Assembly (NCBI RefSeq): GCF_016101585.1
Contig: NZ_JACFQG010000005.1
Location: 62,001-126,000, forward strand
Origin: Bifidobacterium polysaccharolyticum
Lineage (GTDB): Bacteria > Actinomycetota > Actinomycetes > Actinomycetales > Bifidobacteriaceae
Direction: 5' to 3'
Length of the DNA stretch: 64,000 nucleotides
Shown piece after piece: positions 52,250-61,810 of this stretch. Every line of letters starts with the position of its first letter. Position 1 is the first letter of the stretch. A program made the position numbers and the translations under genes. The notes under the pieces are model-generated. The model was not told the DNA's origin. It worked only from the letters and a program-made list of their open reading frames with translations, and did not search any database.

Positions 52250-52309
52250 CGTCAATAAAGATTAGAATTTCAAACCTTTTATATTCGCATATATGAGCTT
52301 TTATTGACG
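52250..52309. repeat. Long inverted repeat after tRNA-Gly
   Basis: CGTCAATAAA (52250-52259) and its exact complement TTTATTGACG (52300-52309) are separated by 40 bp of AT-rich DNA. It starts 17 bp after the tRNA. It could be a terminator-like fold, since CGGCTTTTTCTG follows shortly after, or the edge of an inserted element. The stretch 52310-52479 has no other recognisable feature. Confidence 0.6.
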
Positions 52310-52479
52310 TGATCCGGCTTTTTCTGAGATCGCGCCTTATTCCACAGATCTGACATATGGAATATGAGGTGCTTACGTGGATATTTGTTGGTCATAAGCT
52401 TATCAAGTCTGTATATCTCTGCAAAGCGCCTTGTTCCTAAATGGCTTTCGTTGGTTCTCGATAAGAATACTCTTGAAAA

Positions 52480-53037
52480 TTATTCCTCAGTGACAGACGC
52501 GGAAGAATAAATGCCGAAGTCAAGCTTTTGATTATCATTCACGTACTGTCGGCCTAATGCGTCTTTCCACTCAACATGAAGTATCTGGCGAGAACGGTTT
52601 GATCCTACTAAGAGTTGAACTGCGGTCAAGTGTTGTGCGTCGATAATAATGGTTTCTTCGTCTGGCTTCAGTTTTGGAAGATTTCGGGCCAGATATTCTA
52701 CGCCTGCATAGCTTTTTAGACTTATTCCTGGCGAAAGCGAAAATTTGATATCGAGGGCAATGGAACCGCCTACGTTGGTGAGAAACACCGTATCAAGGGT
52801 GCTGCCCTTCATTTTTGCAATGCGAACTATGATGAGCGGCTCCGTTGCGCTGATATGGGCGTTGTACTCTTTATAAGCGATGATGGCTGCGATAAGGGCG
52901 ATGAGGAAGGTGCCAAAAGCCCACCACGCCTGCCAGTCGGAGTTGTTGCCGGTAACCCATTGGTAGAGGTATGGAATAACGCAAAAGAGGACTGAACCTG
53001 CTATTAGGGCAGGTATGGTCCATTTCTTTTGTCTCAT
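52480..53037 (-). CDS. Hypothetical membrane protein, AT-rich gene
   Basis: 185-residue protein with two N-terminal membrane helices (about 7-26 and 35-56) and a cytoplasmic or external domain of about 130 residues rich in beta-strand pattern (EPLIIVRIAKM, DTVFLTNVGGSIALDIKFSL). I do not recognise a family. Base composition is visibly lower in G+C than the surroundings, and codons such as ATA, TTT and AAA are frequent, so it is probably acquired. It lies convergent to nothing nearby and 250 bp after tRNA-Gly. Similar two-helix proteins with a globular tail are common in islands; no function is claimed. Confidence 0.6.
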   Translation of the reverse strand: MRQKKWTIPALIAGSVLFCVIPYLYQWVTGNNSDWQAWWAFGTFLIALIAAIIAYKEYNAHISATEPLIIVRIAKMKGSTLDTVFLTNVGGSIALDIKFSLSPGISLKSYAGVEYLARNLPKLKPDEETIIIDAQHLTAVQLLVGSNRSRQILHVEWKDALGRQYVNDNQKLDFGIYSSASVTEE

Positions 53038-53730
53038 AGCATCAGTTTAAGAGGCATGGCATTTCGTATTTCTTCGTCAGATAGCTTTTGTCGTTTAGAA
53101 CTGGAATTCAGCCGTTTCCTTGATTTAAGAGTTTATCCTTCAATTCTGGTCTGTCTTCAAGATCGTTGACTCCTACGGAATCAAAGATGCCGATGCACAT
53201 TGGGAAAATCCGTCGTGGAAATTCGACTGATGTTGAGGATGTAATTATAGAAAAGCGTTCAGGTTTGGTGATGTTCACTGCTCAGTCGATTAATGTTATG
53301 AACTCACTTGCATGTGCAGAGCCGGACGGTTCTCTGCAGTCGGTTGTTAGTGCTAATTCGATACGCTGATTCCCGCTTTTCTTGTAACCAGGTGCTGACG
53401 CGTGAGAAGTTCGAACTGTTCTGCTTGAGCCAAATTATTCGACAATAGCCAATTTGTATTCATTGGAAGTAGTTCATAACAGGTTTTATTCGTACCTCGA
53501 CGTGGCCGAAGTCATGCGTGTGCTTTTCGGTATTTGCAGGACCACGTCGAGTTATAGCCGGATTTCGTTCTAACTAGAAAGTCACTTCGTATTTGAGACA
53601 GGAGTTGCTACACAGGGCTGTGTCTTTGTTGAACAATATTCCTGAAACTTCCGGAGTGTCGAAGCACGGTGCCTCAGGCCGGGCAGTGGAAGATGAGGGG
53701 GTACAGGGAAGTATGGAAAGGACGGCCATC
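53038..53730 (+). other. AT-rich gene-poor segment with structured element
   Basis: About 690 bp with low G+C and no convincing gene. A 67-codon frame at 53166-53369 lacks an SD and any familiar motif. At 53496-53551 CTCGACGTGG pairs exactly with CCACGTCGAG, enclosing an inner stem CCGAA (53506-53510) / TTCGG (53526-53530). It could be an RNA element, a terminator without U-run or an attachment-like site. The DUF2188 gene starts at the right edge. Confidence 0.5.
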
Positions 53731-53964
53731 ATGGCTGATTATCACGTGCAATACGACGGGGATCGCGATCTCTGGACAGTCAAGCGGGCCGGTGCTTCAC
53801 GCGTCTCTCGCACTTTTGCTACCAAGGCGGAGGCCACCAAGCAGGCCAAGGTCTTTGCAGACCGGTCCGGCGGTGGTGAGGTCAATATCCATAACAAGGG
53901 TGGCAACAAAATCCGCGACAAGCGCACCATAGGCAAGAAGGATCCTCGAGACATCAAGGGCTGA
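53731..53964 (+). CDS. DUF2188-domain small protein
   Basis: 77-residue basic protein with the DUF2188 pattern: YHVQYDGDRDLWTVKRAGASRVSRTFATKAEATKQAKVFA, then GGEVNIHNKGGNKIRDKRT. AAAGGA lies about 8 nt before the ATG at 53731; the open frame extends upstream to 53593, but that part has no family similarity. Function of DUF2188 is unknown; it is a small domain often found alone. It marks the return to ordinary G+C content. Confidence 0.8.
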   Translation: MADYHVQYDGDRDLWTVKRAGASRVSRTFATKAEATKQAKVFADRSGGGEVNIHNKGGNKIRDKRTIGKKDPRDIKG

Positions 53965-54168
53965 ACGCCAACTGAGCTCTGGGACTTTTCGCTATCATCG
54001 GGCCTGTGCTGGTGCCGAACGTCGCGGCGATAAGTAACTATGCGGTTCTGACTAGGCCCATCTATCAGCCCGGCAGGATGTTGGGATGGTGAAGCATTGG
54101 CCGGAGTCGCTAGTCTGTATGTGTCCGTCCCCATAGACTGAAACCAACCGTGAAAGGTGGCGAAGTCG

Positions 54169-54978
54169 ATGGCCGATGGATTCAACCAGCTGGATCAGCG
54201 GCTGGCGGACAGCGGGTATGACGAGGGTCTGCCAGCCTCCTACCCTCCCCACCCCGGTATGGACGAGCGTCCTATTCAGATAGCCCATGCCAACATCTGG
54301 AGTCGGTTTGCGGCAGTCACAGGATTGGTGTCAGCTCTTGCGGGCGCGGCCTTGCTGGCCCATGCCATTGCCCCCTCCAGGCTGGGAGTCATAGGTCAGG
54401 TGGGCATTTCGGCCTGGGTGGGTGTCTCCGTCGCTTTTGCACTGTTGACCGTAATCCTGGTCGTCATAGCCCGTCATTCCGGACCAGTCCCGAACCGGCC
54501 ATCAGTAGGCTCGGCGGGTATTATTCTTTTGATTTGTGGAATGCTCTTGACAGTGGCAGGTCTGCTTATTGCCAACTCTTCTCCCAAGGGCATCATCAAG
54601 GCTCCTGCGCGTGACGAAGCGCCCATCAGCTCGCCCCAGGCCATGACCGGCGGTATTGATAAGGCTGCCGGCCAGTGCGCTTCAGGTTGGCATGACATCG
54701 GCTTGGACGGGTATGTGGGCATCTCCCAAGCCCGGTATTGCACGGATACGACCATGGCCTACGTGGTCTTCGACAACGATTCAGCGGCATCCTTGGCCAA
54801 AGGGCCTATCCGCGCTCGCGTGCCTGACCTGATCTCCCGCTATGGAGGCGGGTTGCAGCCCCAGGATCTATGGCTGCTGACCGGCAAGCGTTGGATGGTG
54901 GTGGGCAGCAAGGCCCAGGTGACCGGACTGCAGAGCCAGTGGGGTGGCCAGGCCGAGCCACTCATAAGTCAGCATTGA
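54169..54978 (+). CDS. Hypothetical membrane protein
   Basis: 269-residue protein. A polar N-terminus (about 45 residues) precedes three membrane helices (about 45-70, 77-100 and 113-135) and a soluble domain of about 130 residues containing CASGWHDIGLDGYVGISQARYC and VFDNDSAASLAK. Two Cys near 167 and 188 may form a disulfide if the domain is external. No family is recognised. AAAGGTGG lies 8 nt before the ATG at 54169; GTG at 54157 is also in frame. It is followed 22 bp later by an esterase gene on the same strand. Confidence 0.75.
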   Translation: MADGFNQLDQRLADSGYDEGLPASYPPHPGMDERPIQIAHANIWSRFAAVTGLVSALAGAALLAHAIAPSRLGVIGQVGISAWVGVSVAFALLTVILVVIARHSGPVPNRPSVGSAGIILLICGMLLTVAGLLIANSSPKGIIKAPARDEAPISSPQAMTGGIDKAAGQCASGWHDIGLDGYVGISQARYCTDTTMAYVVFDNDSAASLAKGPIRARVPDLISRYGGGLQPQDLWLLTGKRWMVVGSKAQVTGLQSQWGGQAEPLISQH

Positions 54979-55000
54979 ATGACCGGGCCGGTCGACTATC

Positions 55001-55765
55001 GTGGCAGATATGGATCAAGCACAAAAGGATAACGGCGGATTGGTGGGTCAGCCCTCCACGGTGGTGCCCGGACGTTTTGGGCAGGAGCTCAAGGTCGAGC
55101 AGGTCCTTTGGTCCCGCAAGCAGGGCACAGCCAACCCCTCGCGGCCCATTTTTGTACTCATGCACGGTTGGGGCTCCAATGAGGAGGACATGGCTGACCT
55201 GATGCGCTACGTGGCTCCTTACAACGACTACGCCTCCTTGCGGGCACCCATGGTGGTGCCTGGCAGCGAGCGCGGCATGTTCGGCCCGGGCTACACCTGG
55301 TTCCACGATATGCGCCCCGAGCAGGAGGATCTGGATCGGGATGGCTATGCAGCAGCTCGGGCTGTGGACGCCTGGGTTTCAGCCAACATCCCCGAGGACC
55401 GACCTGTGGTGGCCATGGGCTTCTCCCAGGGAGCCATGCTGGCTGTTCATCTGCTTCGGGTTAACCCTGAGCGCTACCGAGCCTCCATATGCCTATCCGG
55501 GTTCCTGGCTCCAGGCCTGGTGCCCGGTACTGCTCCCGCGGATGAGCGCCTTGCTGGCTTGAACAAGCCGGTCTTTCTGGGCTTCGGTTCGGATGACACC
55601 ACGGTGCCCAAGTACGAATTCCGTGCCCTGGCCGCCTGGCTGGACGAGCACGTATGGCTGCACACCACCGAGTACGACCACCTGGAACATGCCGTCGACA
55701 TGCGCGAGATGAACGACCTTCGCCAGTGGCTGGGCGAGATCGACGTGACCTCGGGCCTTATGTAG
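55001..55765 (+). CDS. Alpha/beta hydrolase, carboxylesterase/phospholipase (YpfH/EstB-like)
   Basis: 254-residue esterase of the abhydrolase_2 family. It has MHGWGSNEEDMADLM, the nucleophile in GFSQGAM (Ser142), Asp in GSDDTTVP, and His near HLEHAVD. The first 45 residues are an N-terminal extension without helix character. The start is GTG at 55001 (ATG 55010 in frame). It lies 22 bp after the membrane-protein gene and ends 6 bp from the convergent NhaP gene. Substrate: short acyl esters or lysolipids, not readable from sequence. Confidence 0.85.
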   Translation: MADMDQAQKDNGGLVGQPSTVVPGRFGQELKVEQVLWSRKQGTANPSRPIFVLMHGWGSNEEDMADLMRYVAPYNDYASLRAPMVVPGSERGMFGPGYTWFHDMRPEQEDLDRDGYAAARAVDAWVSANIPEDRPVVAMGFSQGAMLAVHLLRVNPERYRASICLSGFLAPGLVPGTAPADERLAGLNKPVFLGFGSDDTTVPKYEFRALAAWLDEHVWLHTTEYDHLEHAVDMREMNDLRQWLGEIDVTSGLM

Positions 55766-55771
55766 ATCGGC

Positions 55772-58003
55772 TCACAGGGCCGAGTCGGCATCGACCTGCA
55801 TGACGTAGACATTGCGGCGCATCTTCCTGGCTGTCGTACGCGAGATTTCCCCGGATTCGACCATGTCCTGGATTTGGCTCAGTTCGATGGCGTAGCCCTC
55901 GCGCTTGGTCTCCTCCAGCTGATCCCTGATGGCAGGTATGCCCGCGTATTCGGTCTTTCCCTCCGCCGAGGATTCGATCATTTGGTGGTTGATGATGGTG
56001 TTCAACAGGTCCTCGGTCTTGAAGCGGCCCTTGCCCAGCTCGGAGTAGAGCTTTTCAATCAGGAAGTGGTTCATCTCTGCCTGCAGGTGGCGCCCGGCAA
56101 CGAAGACCTGGTCCTTGTCGATCGGCTGGGTCAGGTGCTTCAGGCGGTGGAACTGGCTGTGCAACAGCCCTCTGAGTCGTCTGCGAGCCGTATAGGCCCT
56201 CCAGCGCAGCTCCCCGCCCCTGTCCAAGTGGAAGAGGGACCCGGATATGGTGGACAGGATCCTGCGGGCGGCCTGTTCCTGGCTGCGCAGATTCAGCAGT
56301 TCCTCCTGGTCGTCTCCCCGTTCACTGCGCCGGTCGATCAGCTGGGCATCGGCATCCCTGTCGGCTACGGTCTCGGCCTCGGTGCTGGGTTCGGCCTCGG
56401 TCTGGTTCCCGGTGGCAGACTGCGTTGATGCGGGTGCCTGTTCTATGCCTGCGTCTTCGCTTCTGAGCCGCTCCTCCAGCTGATCCTGGGCTTCTTCGAT
56501 CCGGCTCAGCCGCTCCTCCATATAATCCTGTTCCCACTCCATGGTCTGCACCTGCAGGTCCTGGAAGTCCTTGGGGGAGTACTGGCCGATCTCTGACTTG
56601 AGCTTGGCGATGCGGTGATTGTACTGCTTGATTACCTGCTGGACGGCCAGCCGGTTCTCGTCTGTAATCCTGCTGGAGAGTTCCCGGACCGTGCCCCTGA
56701 GCACCTTGATGGATTTCTCGACCTGCTGGGCCGGTACTTCGCTGCTCTGTGAAGGAGCCAGCAGGGGCAGGGCGAAGTTGGCCAGCACCAGGGTGACGAT
56801 GATGACCCCGGCGGCCACGAAGATCAGCTCGCTGCGCATGGGGAAAGCCGACCCGTCGTCGGTCATATAGGGGATGGTCAGCGCCAGGGAGAGGGTGATG
56901 GTTCCCTTTGGGCCGCCGAAGGTCATGACGGCCGCCGACCTCAGGAGCTTGGATGTGATCCGTGGTCTGCTGCCGGTTTCATAGTCCTTGGTGAAGATTA
57001 GGACGCTGGCCGTCCAGAGAAAGCGCAACACGATCACGGTCAGGCAGACCACAGTGATGGTAGCCACCAACATCCAGTTGCTGACCCGCCGGTCTCGCCA
57101 GCTGGTGCCCATGGCTGCCGGCAGCAACATGCCCAGAAGGACGAAGACCGCACCGTTGAGGCTGAAGGAGAGTACCTTCCAGACGCTGGACGAGACGATG
57201 TTGGCCTTGGAGGTATTGGGTCCCACTCCGGTGTGGTCGAAGCGAATCAGCAGTCCGGTGGAGACCACGGCCAGGATTCCGGACACATGCAGAATGTTCT
57301 GCCCGACCATGTATATCAGGAAGGGAAGGAAGAGCTCCAGCAGGATCCTGGTAGTCGTGGTTTCCCAGCCCAGGCGGCGGGCCGACTCAAAGAGCCAGTT
57401 GATTACAAAGCCCATGATCAGGCCGAAGCCGATGCCACCTACGAATTCAACGAAGAACTCGCCCAGGGCCTGGGGCAGGGAAAAGGAGCCGGTCACGGTG
57501 GCCAGGATGGCGAACTGGAAGCCGATGACGCCGGTGGCGTCGTTGAAGAGCGATTCGCCGGCCAGGATTGAATGTTCGTCCGGTGTCAGGTCGGCGCTCT
57601 CGCCCAGGGACGAAACGGCCACGGCATCGGTGGGTCCCAGGGCTGCGCCCAGGGCCATGGCTGCAGCCAGGGGGAACATGGGCCAGGCGGCATGCAGGAT
57701 GACGCCCACCATGAGCATGGTCAGAGCAGCCAAGCCAATGGCCAGGGAAAGGGATGATCGCAGCCCCTTGAGCAACTCCACCTTGTTGATGGTATGGGCC
57801 TCGTAGTAGAGCAACGGCGCGATGAAGAGGACCATGAACAGCTGGGGATCCAGCCGCATCCGCGGGAAAATGGGCAGCAGGGCCATGACTGCGCCCAGAA
57901 CGATCTGGACCAGGGGGGTGGAGATCCGGGGAACGAATCTGGAGATGAAGGAAGAGACGAGGACGGCAGCAAGTATGCACAGAATGAGAATGAATGTTTC
58001 CAC
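55772..58003 (-). CDS. CPA1-type Na+/H+ antiporter (NhaP-like) with long cytoplasmic tail
   Basis: 743-residue antiporter. About twelve helices (residues 1-425) include the FNDATGVIGFQFA ion-binding motif and GPTDAVAVSS. The C-terminal 320 residues are cytoplasmic: a charged coiled-coil-like region (about 435-530), an acidic Gln/Glu/Asp stretch, then a helical domain. The GTG at 58003 (VETFILILCI) has AAAGGAAG 4 nt upstream; GTG at 58021 has none. It exchanges Na+ or K+ for protons and helps pH and salt tolerance. The tail is typical of actinobacterial NhaP proteins. It is convergent with the esterase gene and divergent from the Ca-type ATPase. Confidence 0.88.
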   Translation of the reverse strand: METFILILCILAAVLVSSFISRFVPRISTPLVQIVLGAVMALLPIFPRMRLDPQLFMVLFIAPLLYYEAHTINKVELLKGLRSSLSLAIGLAALTMLMVGVILHAAWPMFPLAAAMALGAALGPTDAVAVSSLGESADLTPDEHSILAGESLFNDATGVIGFQFAILATVTGSFSLPQALGEFFVEFVGGIGFGLIMGFVINWLFESARRLGWETTTTRILLELFLPFLIYMVGQNILHVSGILAVVSTGLLIRFDHTGVGPNTSKANIVSSSVWKVLSFSLNGAVFVLLGMLLPAAMGTSWRDRRVSNWMLVATITVVCLTVIVLRFLWTASVLIFTKDYETGSRPRITSKLLRSAAVMTFGGPKGTITLSLALTIPYMTDDGSAFPMRSELIFVAAGVIIVTLVLANFALPLLAPSQSSEVPAQQVEKSIKVLRGTVRELSSRITDENRLAVQQVIKQYNHRIAKLKSEIGQYSPKDFQDLQVQTMEWEQDYMEERLSRIEEAQDQLEERLRSEDAGIEQAPASTQSATGNQTEAEPSTEAETVADRDADAQLIDRRSERGDDQEELLNLRSQEQAARRILSTISGSLFHLDRGGELRWRAYTARRRLRGLLHSQFHRLKHLTQPIDKDQVFVAGRHLQAEMNHFLIEKLYSELGKGRFKTEDLLNTIINHQMIESSAEGKTEYAGIPAIRDQLEETKREGYAIELSQIQDMVESGEISRTTARKMRRNVYVMQVDADSAL

Positions 58004-58513
58004 GGGCTTCCTTTCCGCCACGCAATCCCGGGCGGGCTGCTGCAGGCCCGACTAGCAGGGTTCGTTCGACCAATGAAGGAATCTCCGAGTGCAGGGTCGC
58101 ATGAGGATCGACGTCGCATCGTCCATTATACGGAATCACGGTATCCAGGAACAGCATTAATGGCCAATGTGCGCTAAGTTGACACCTCAAGCCAAAATGG
58201 TGGACAGACTGCGCTCGCGATAGGCGAACATTTGTGAAAATCCGGCCCGGGGACTCCTCCTAAGCATATGAAAGGCCGGCTTAATCGGTATACTCGTCAA
58301 GACCGGGAAGGCTCCAAACCTCCCAGAGGTGCACCGCTTGAAGCGGCTGACCATGGAGCCCCATCTCTTGACCCCGGGGACTCGCGCGCACGCTATTGTT
58401 TCCCCGATGCTTTTGGACATCCCCCGGTCCAAAAGGAAGATTGCAAGAAAGACTGCAGAGGGTCGCATGCGGGGACAAATGACCGATCCGGTTTGGAAAG
58501 GCCAGGTTGACCG
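58004..58513 (+). other. Divergent promoter region of NhaP and Ca-type ATPase
   Basis: 510 bp without a convincing gene. TATACT at 58289-58294 is a possible -10 for the ATPase gene, but no matching -35 was found. A 13-bp palindrome CCGCTTGAAGCGG lies at 58334-58346, a candidate operator. Open frames here are low quality and lack SD sequences. Confidence 0.4.
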
Positions 58514-61312
58514 ATGACATCATCCATGACATCTACAGACATCAAGAATCAGAACGCAGCGGCGGCAGGGGCTGACATGCGTTTCGACGACACCGACTGG
58601 CACAGCCTGGAGACCTCGGCTGTGCTGGAGACCCTGCACACCGGGGACCAGGGTTTGGATACGCAGGAGAGCGCACGCCGACTGGAGCTCTTCGGGCCCA
58701 ACAGCCTGGCTGAGGTCCAGGCCAAACCCCGTTGGAAGCTCTTCCTGGAGCAGTTCGCCGGCCCCCTGATCGCCGTCCTGATGGTCTGCGGCATCATCAC
58801 CATTTTTCTGCAGCACTATGTTGATGCGGCGGCTATTTTCCTGGTCCTTTTTCTCAATGCCATCATCGGCTATGTGCAGGAGTCCAAGGCCGACAAGGCC
58901 GTGGAGGCTCTGACCACCCTGTCCACCCCCACCACACGGGTGGTGCGCCAGGGCAGGATGGAGCAGATTGACGCCGACCAGCTGGTGCCGGGCGATCTGG
59001 TCCTCCTGGAGAGCGGCGACCGCATCCCCGCCGACCTGCGGTTGATCGAGGCCCTCCACCTGCGCATCGACGAGGCCATGCTGACGGGCGAGAGCGAGGA
59101 TGCCAAGAAGAATACGGACCCCGTGGACCGCGATGCAGCCCTGGGCGACAGGCGCTGCATGGCCTTCTCAGGCACTATGGTCACCAGCGGCCGTGGACGC
59201 GGGCTGGTGGTGGCCACCGGGTCCGACACCGAACTGGGCGAAATCAATGATCTGGTCCATGTGGCCAAGGGCCGCACCCCCCTGCAGCGGATCATCCACC
59301 GCACCGAGGTGGGCATCGCTGTCGCCGTCATCCTGGTGGCCATCTTCGTCTTCATCGGCGGAGCCATCCTCAATGGCGACGCTACTGGGGCCTTCCTGTC
59401 TGCAGTCTCCCTGGTGGTGGCCTCCATGCCTGAGGCCCTGCCCATCGTGCTTACCGTGGCCATGGCCTTGGGAGTCTCGAGGATGGCCGAATACCATGCC
59501 ATCGTTCGTTCACTGCCGGCTGTTGAAACCCTGGGCTCCATCACCGTCATCGGCTCGGACAAGACCGGTACGCTGACCCAGAACCGCATGACCGTGGAAC
59601 AGTTCACCCTGGGCGGCGGTCAGCCGGTCCCCGTAGAGGGCATGGACCTGGGTGCAGCGGCTGTATCCGACGACGATCGGATGCGCGGTCTGGCCGCCCT
59701 TGCTCGGGCCGGGGCTCTGACCAATGAGGCCCACCGGCAGCCGAATGAACAAGGCGGCATCGAATACAGCGGCGACGCGGTCGATATGGCCATGGCCCGC
59801 CTGGCCGACCAGACCGGGGCTGTGACCACCGAAGATTTGGACGCTCCTATCGTCATGGAGACCCCTTACGAGCCGGAGTTGCTCCACTCCATGACCATCC
59901 GCCGCAGTCCAGACGGCACCTTGACCCAATATGTCAAGGGAGCCCCGGACGCGGTCATGGCCATGAGCCGAACCATGCTGGACCCGGATGGCCAAGTCGT
60001 CCCCCTGGACACCCAGGCTGTCCACAAGTCCTACGAAGCCATGGGCTCCCAGGGGCTGCGCGTCATAGGTGTGGCCAGCAGGGTCCTTTCCTCTGGCCAG
60101 GATCCCGCTTCCCGCCGTCGACCTGACGACCTGACCTTCCTGGGGCTGGAGGGCATGCTCGACCCGCCTCGACCCGGCGTGCGCGAGGCCATCGCCGAAT
60201 GCGCCGGTGCCGGCATCCGCGTGGTCATGATCACCGGCGACCACCCGGTGACCGCAGCCGCCATAGGCCGCCGCCTGGGTCTGGAGCACACCGATCAGGC
60301 ACTGACCGGCAGTGAAATGCTGGAGATGAGCGACGAGGTCCTCCGGGCCCGTCTGCGTGAGACCTCCATCGCTGCCCGCGTCTCCCCCCAGGACAAGCTG
60401 CGCATTGTGGAGGCTCTGCAGGATGAGGGCCACGTGGTGGCTGTGACCGGCGACGGCGTCAATGACGCCCCGGCACTGAAGGCCGCCTCGGTGGGCATCG
60501 CCATGGGCCGTTCCGGCACAGACGTGGCCCGTGAGGCCAGCGATGTGGTCCTGACCGACGACAACTTCGTCACCATCACCCAGGCCGTGCGCCAGGGAAG
60601 GGTCATCTTCAAGGCCATCCGCGGGTCCGCCTACTTCCTCCTGTCCACGGCTGCAGCCGCCATGATCGCCGTGGGGGTCAACGTAATCTCCGAGGAGCCC
60701 CTGCTCTTCCTGCCCCTGCAGATGCTCTGGATCAACTTCGTGACCAACGGTGTCCAGGACATCGCCCTGGGATTCGAGCCTGGCAATGGGGATGAGCTGG
60801 AGTCGCCCCCGCGTTCGTCTGGAGAGGGTCTGCTCTCGCGGGTGCTCTGGGCGCGACTTGCCGTCTGCGGGCTCTGGATGGCCACCTGCATCCTGGTCCT
60901 CTTCCGCTTGAACATCAACGCGGGAATGGATCTGGCCCACGCCCGGACCATCGCCCTGACCCTACTGGTCCTCTTCAACTTCTTCGTCGCCATGTCGGCC
61001 CGGTCCGAGAACAGGCTGATCTTCCAGCTCAACCCCTTGGACAACATCTTCCTTCTGGTGGCCTCGTTCGTGGCCCTGGGCATCCATGCGGGGGCCATGT
61101 ATCTTGCTCCGGTTGCGGGCGTTCTGGGCATGGCCCCCTTGAGCGCAAGCCAGTGGCTCATCTGCCTGGGGATTGGACTGACGGTCCTGATTTTCAGCGA
61201 AGGCGACAAGATGGTTCGTGCCTTCCTGGCCAAGCGTGGCATCGACACATCGGGGCGGACCAAGGGCCATCTGCACCATGTGCGCCGCCGCATCGCAGGC
61301 ATGATCAACTGA
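58514..61312 (+). CDS. P2-type cation-transporting ATPase (calcium-type, PMR1/PacL-like)
   Basis: 932-residue P-type ATPase. The N-terminal cation_ATPase_N domain starts near residue 28. PEALP marks helix M4, the phosphorylated Asp349 is in SDKTGTLTQNR, TGES is in the A-domain, and GDGVNDAPALKAASVGIAMG lies in the hinge. Ten membrane helices are expected, six in the C-terminal part. The lack of N-terminal metal domains and the P2-type hinge point to Ca2+ (or Mn2+) export. ATG at 58514 is a fair start, with AAAGG about 14 nt upstream only. It ends 35 bp before tadA. Confidence 0.9.
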   Translation: MTSSMTSTDIKNQNAAAAGADMRFDDTDWHSLETSAVLETLHTGDQGLDTQESARRLELFGPNSLAEVQAKPRWKLFLEQFAGPLIAVLMVCGIITIFLQHYVDAAAIFLVLFLNAIIGYVQESKADKAVEALTTLSTPTTRVVRQGRMEQIDADQLVPGDLVLLESGDRIPADLRLIEALHLRIDEAMLTGESEDAKKNTDPVDRDAALGDRRCMAFSGTMVTSGRGRGLVVATGSDTELGEINDLVHVAKGRTPLQRIIHRTEVGIAVAVILVAIFVFIGGAILNGDATGAFLSAVSLVVASMPEALPIVLTVAMALGVSRMAEYHAIVRSLPAVETLGSITVIGSDKTGTLTQNRMTVEQFTLGGGQPVPVEGMDLGAAAVSDDDRMRGLAALARAGALTNEAHRQPNEQGGIEYSGDAVDMAMARLADQTGAVTTEDLDAPIVMETPYEPELLHSMTIRRSPDGTLTQYVKGAPDAVMAMSRTMLDPDGQVVPLDTQAVHKSYEAMGSQGLRVIGVASRVLSSGQDPASRRRPDDLTFLGLEGMLDPPRPGVREAIAECAGAGIRVVMITGDHPVTAAAIGRRLGLEHTDQALTGSEMLEMSDEVLRARLRETSIAARVSPQDKLRIVEALQDEGHVVAVTGDGVNDAPALKAASVGIAMGRSGTDVAREASDVVLTDDNFVTITQAVRQGRVIFKAIRGSAYFLLSTAAAAMIAVGVNVISEEPLLFLPLQMLWINFVTNGVQDIALGFEPGNGDELESPPRSSGEGLLSRVLWARLAVCGLWMATCILVLFRLNINAGMDLAHARTIALTLLVLFNFFVAMSARSENRLIFQLNPLDNIFLLVASFVALGIHAGAMYLAPVAGVLGMAPLSASQWLICLGIGLTVLIFSEGDKMVRAFLAKRGIDTSGRTKGHLHHVRRRIAGMIN

Positions 61313-61347
61313 ACCGACCTGTCGGGCTGGACTGCCAGACTGAACCC

Positions 61348-61800
61348 GTGCAAGAACGGTGGAAGGCGTCCATGGAGGAGGCCCTGCGGCTGGCCGGCCT
61401 GGCCGGAGACCGGGGGGACGTGCCCGTGGGCGCCCTGGTCTTGGATGCCTCGGGCCGGGTCATCGGCCGGGGCTTCAACCAGCGGCAGGCCATGGGCCGT
61501 CCCCTGGCTCATGCCGAGATGGAGGCCATTGGGAAATCCGACGCGGGCTGGGATCTGGCAGGGTGCACCATGGTCGTGACCCTGGAGCCCTGCCCTATGT
61601 GTGCAGGAGCCCTGATGGCCTGCCACTTCAGCAGGGTGGTCTTCGGCGCCTGGGATCCCAAGATGGGAGCCTGCGGGTCGGTCTGGGATCTGCCCCGTGA
61701 CCCGCACACAGGATCAAAGGTCGAGGTGCTGGGCGGTGTGTGTGAACAGACATGCGCAGGAATTCTTGCCGATTTCTTCGCCCGGCACCGTCAGGGCTGA
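61348..61800 (+). CDS. tadA: tRNA-specific adenosine deaminase (A34)
   Basis: 150-residue deaminase that converts A34 to inosine in tRNA-Arg. The zinc/catalytic motifs are HAEMEAI (HAE) and PCPMCAGAL (PCxxC), and VPVGALV precedes them, as in TadA. GTG at 61348 is chosen because it gives the standard length (VQERWKASMEEALRLA); the frame is open further upstream inside the ATPase gene, and ATG 61372 would cut off the N-terminal helix. It starts 35 bp after the ATPase stop on the same strand. Confidence 0.92.
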   Translation: MQERWKASMEEALRLAGLAGDRGDVPVGALVLDASGRVIGRGFNQRQAMGRPLAHAEMEAIGKSDAGWDLAGCTMVVTLEPCPMCAGALMACHFSRVVFGAWDPKMGACGSVWDLPRDPHTGSKVEVLGGVCEQTCAGILADFFARHRQG

Positions 61801-61810
61801 GTCCTGTTTT

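Noticed and set aside
53166-53369. 67-codon frame in the AT-rich segment
   Set aside because: It lacks an SD and motif, and a frame of this length there is not strong evidence of coding.
59510-60940. 476-codon open frame opposite the Ca-type ATPase
   Set aside because: The plus-strand gene has every P-type ATPase motif. The reverse frame is rich in Gly, His and Gln as expected of an antisense shadow.
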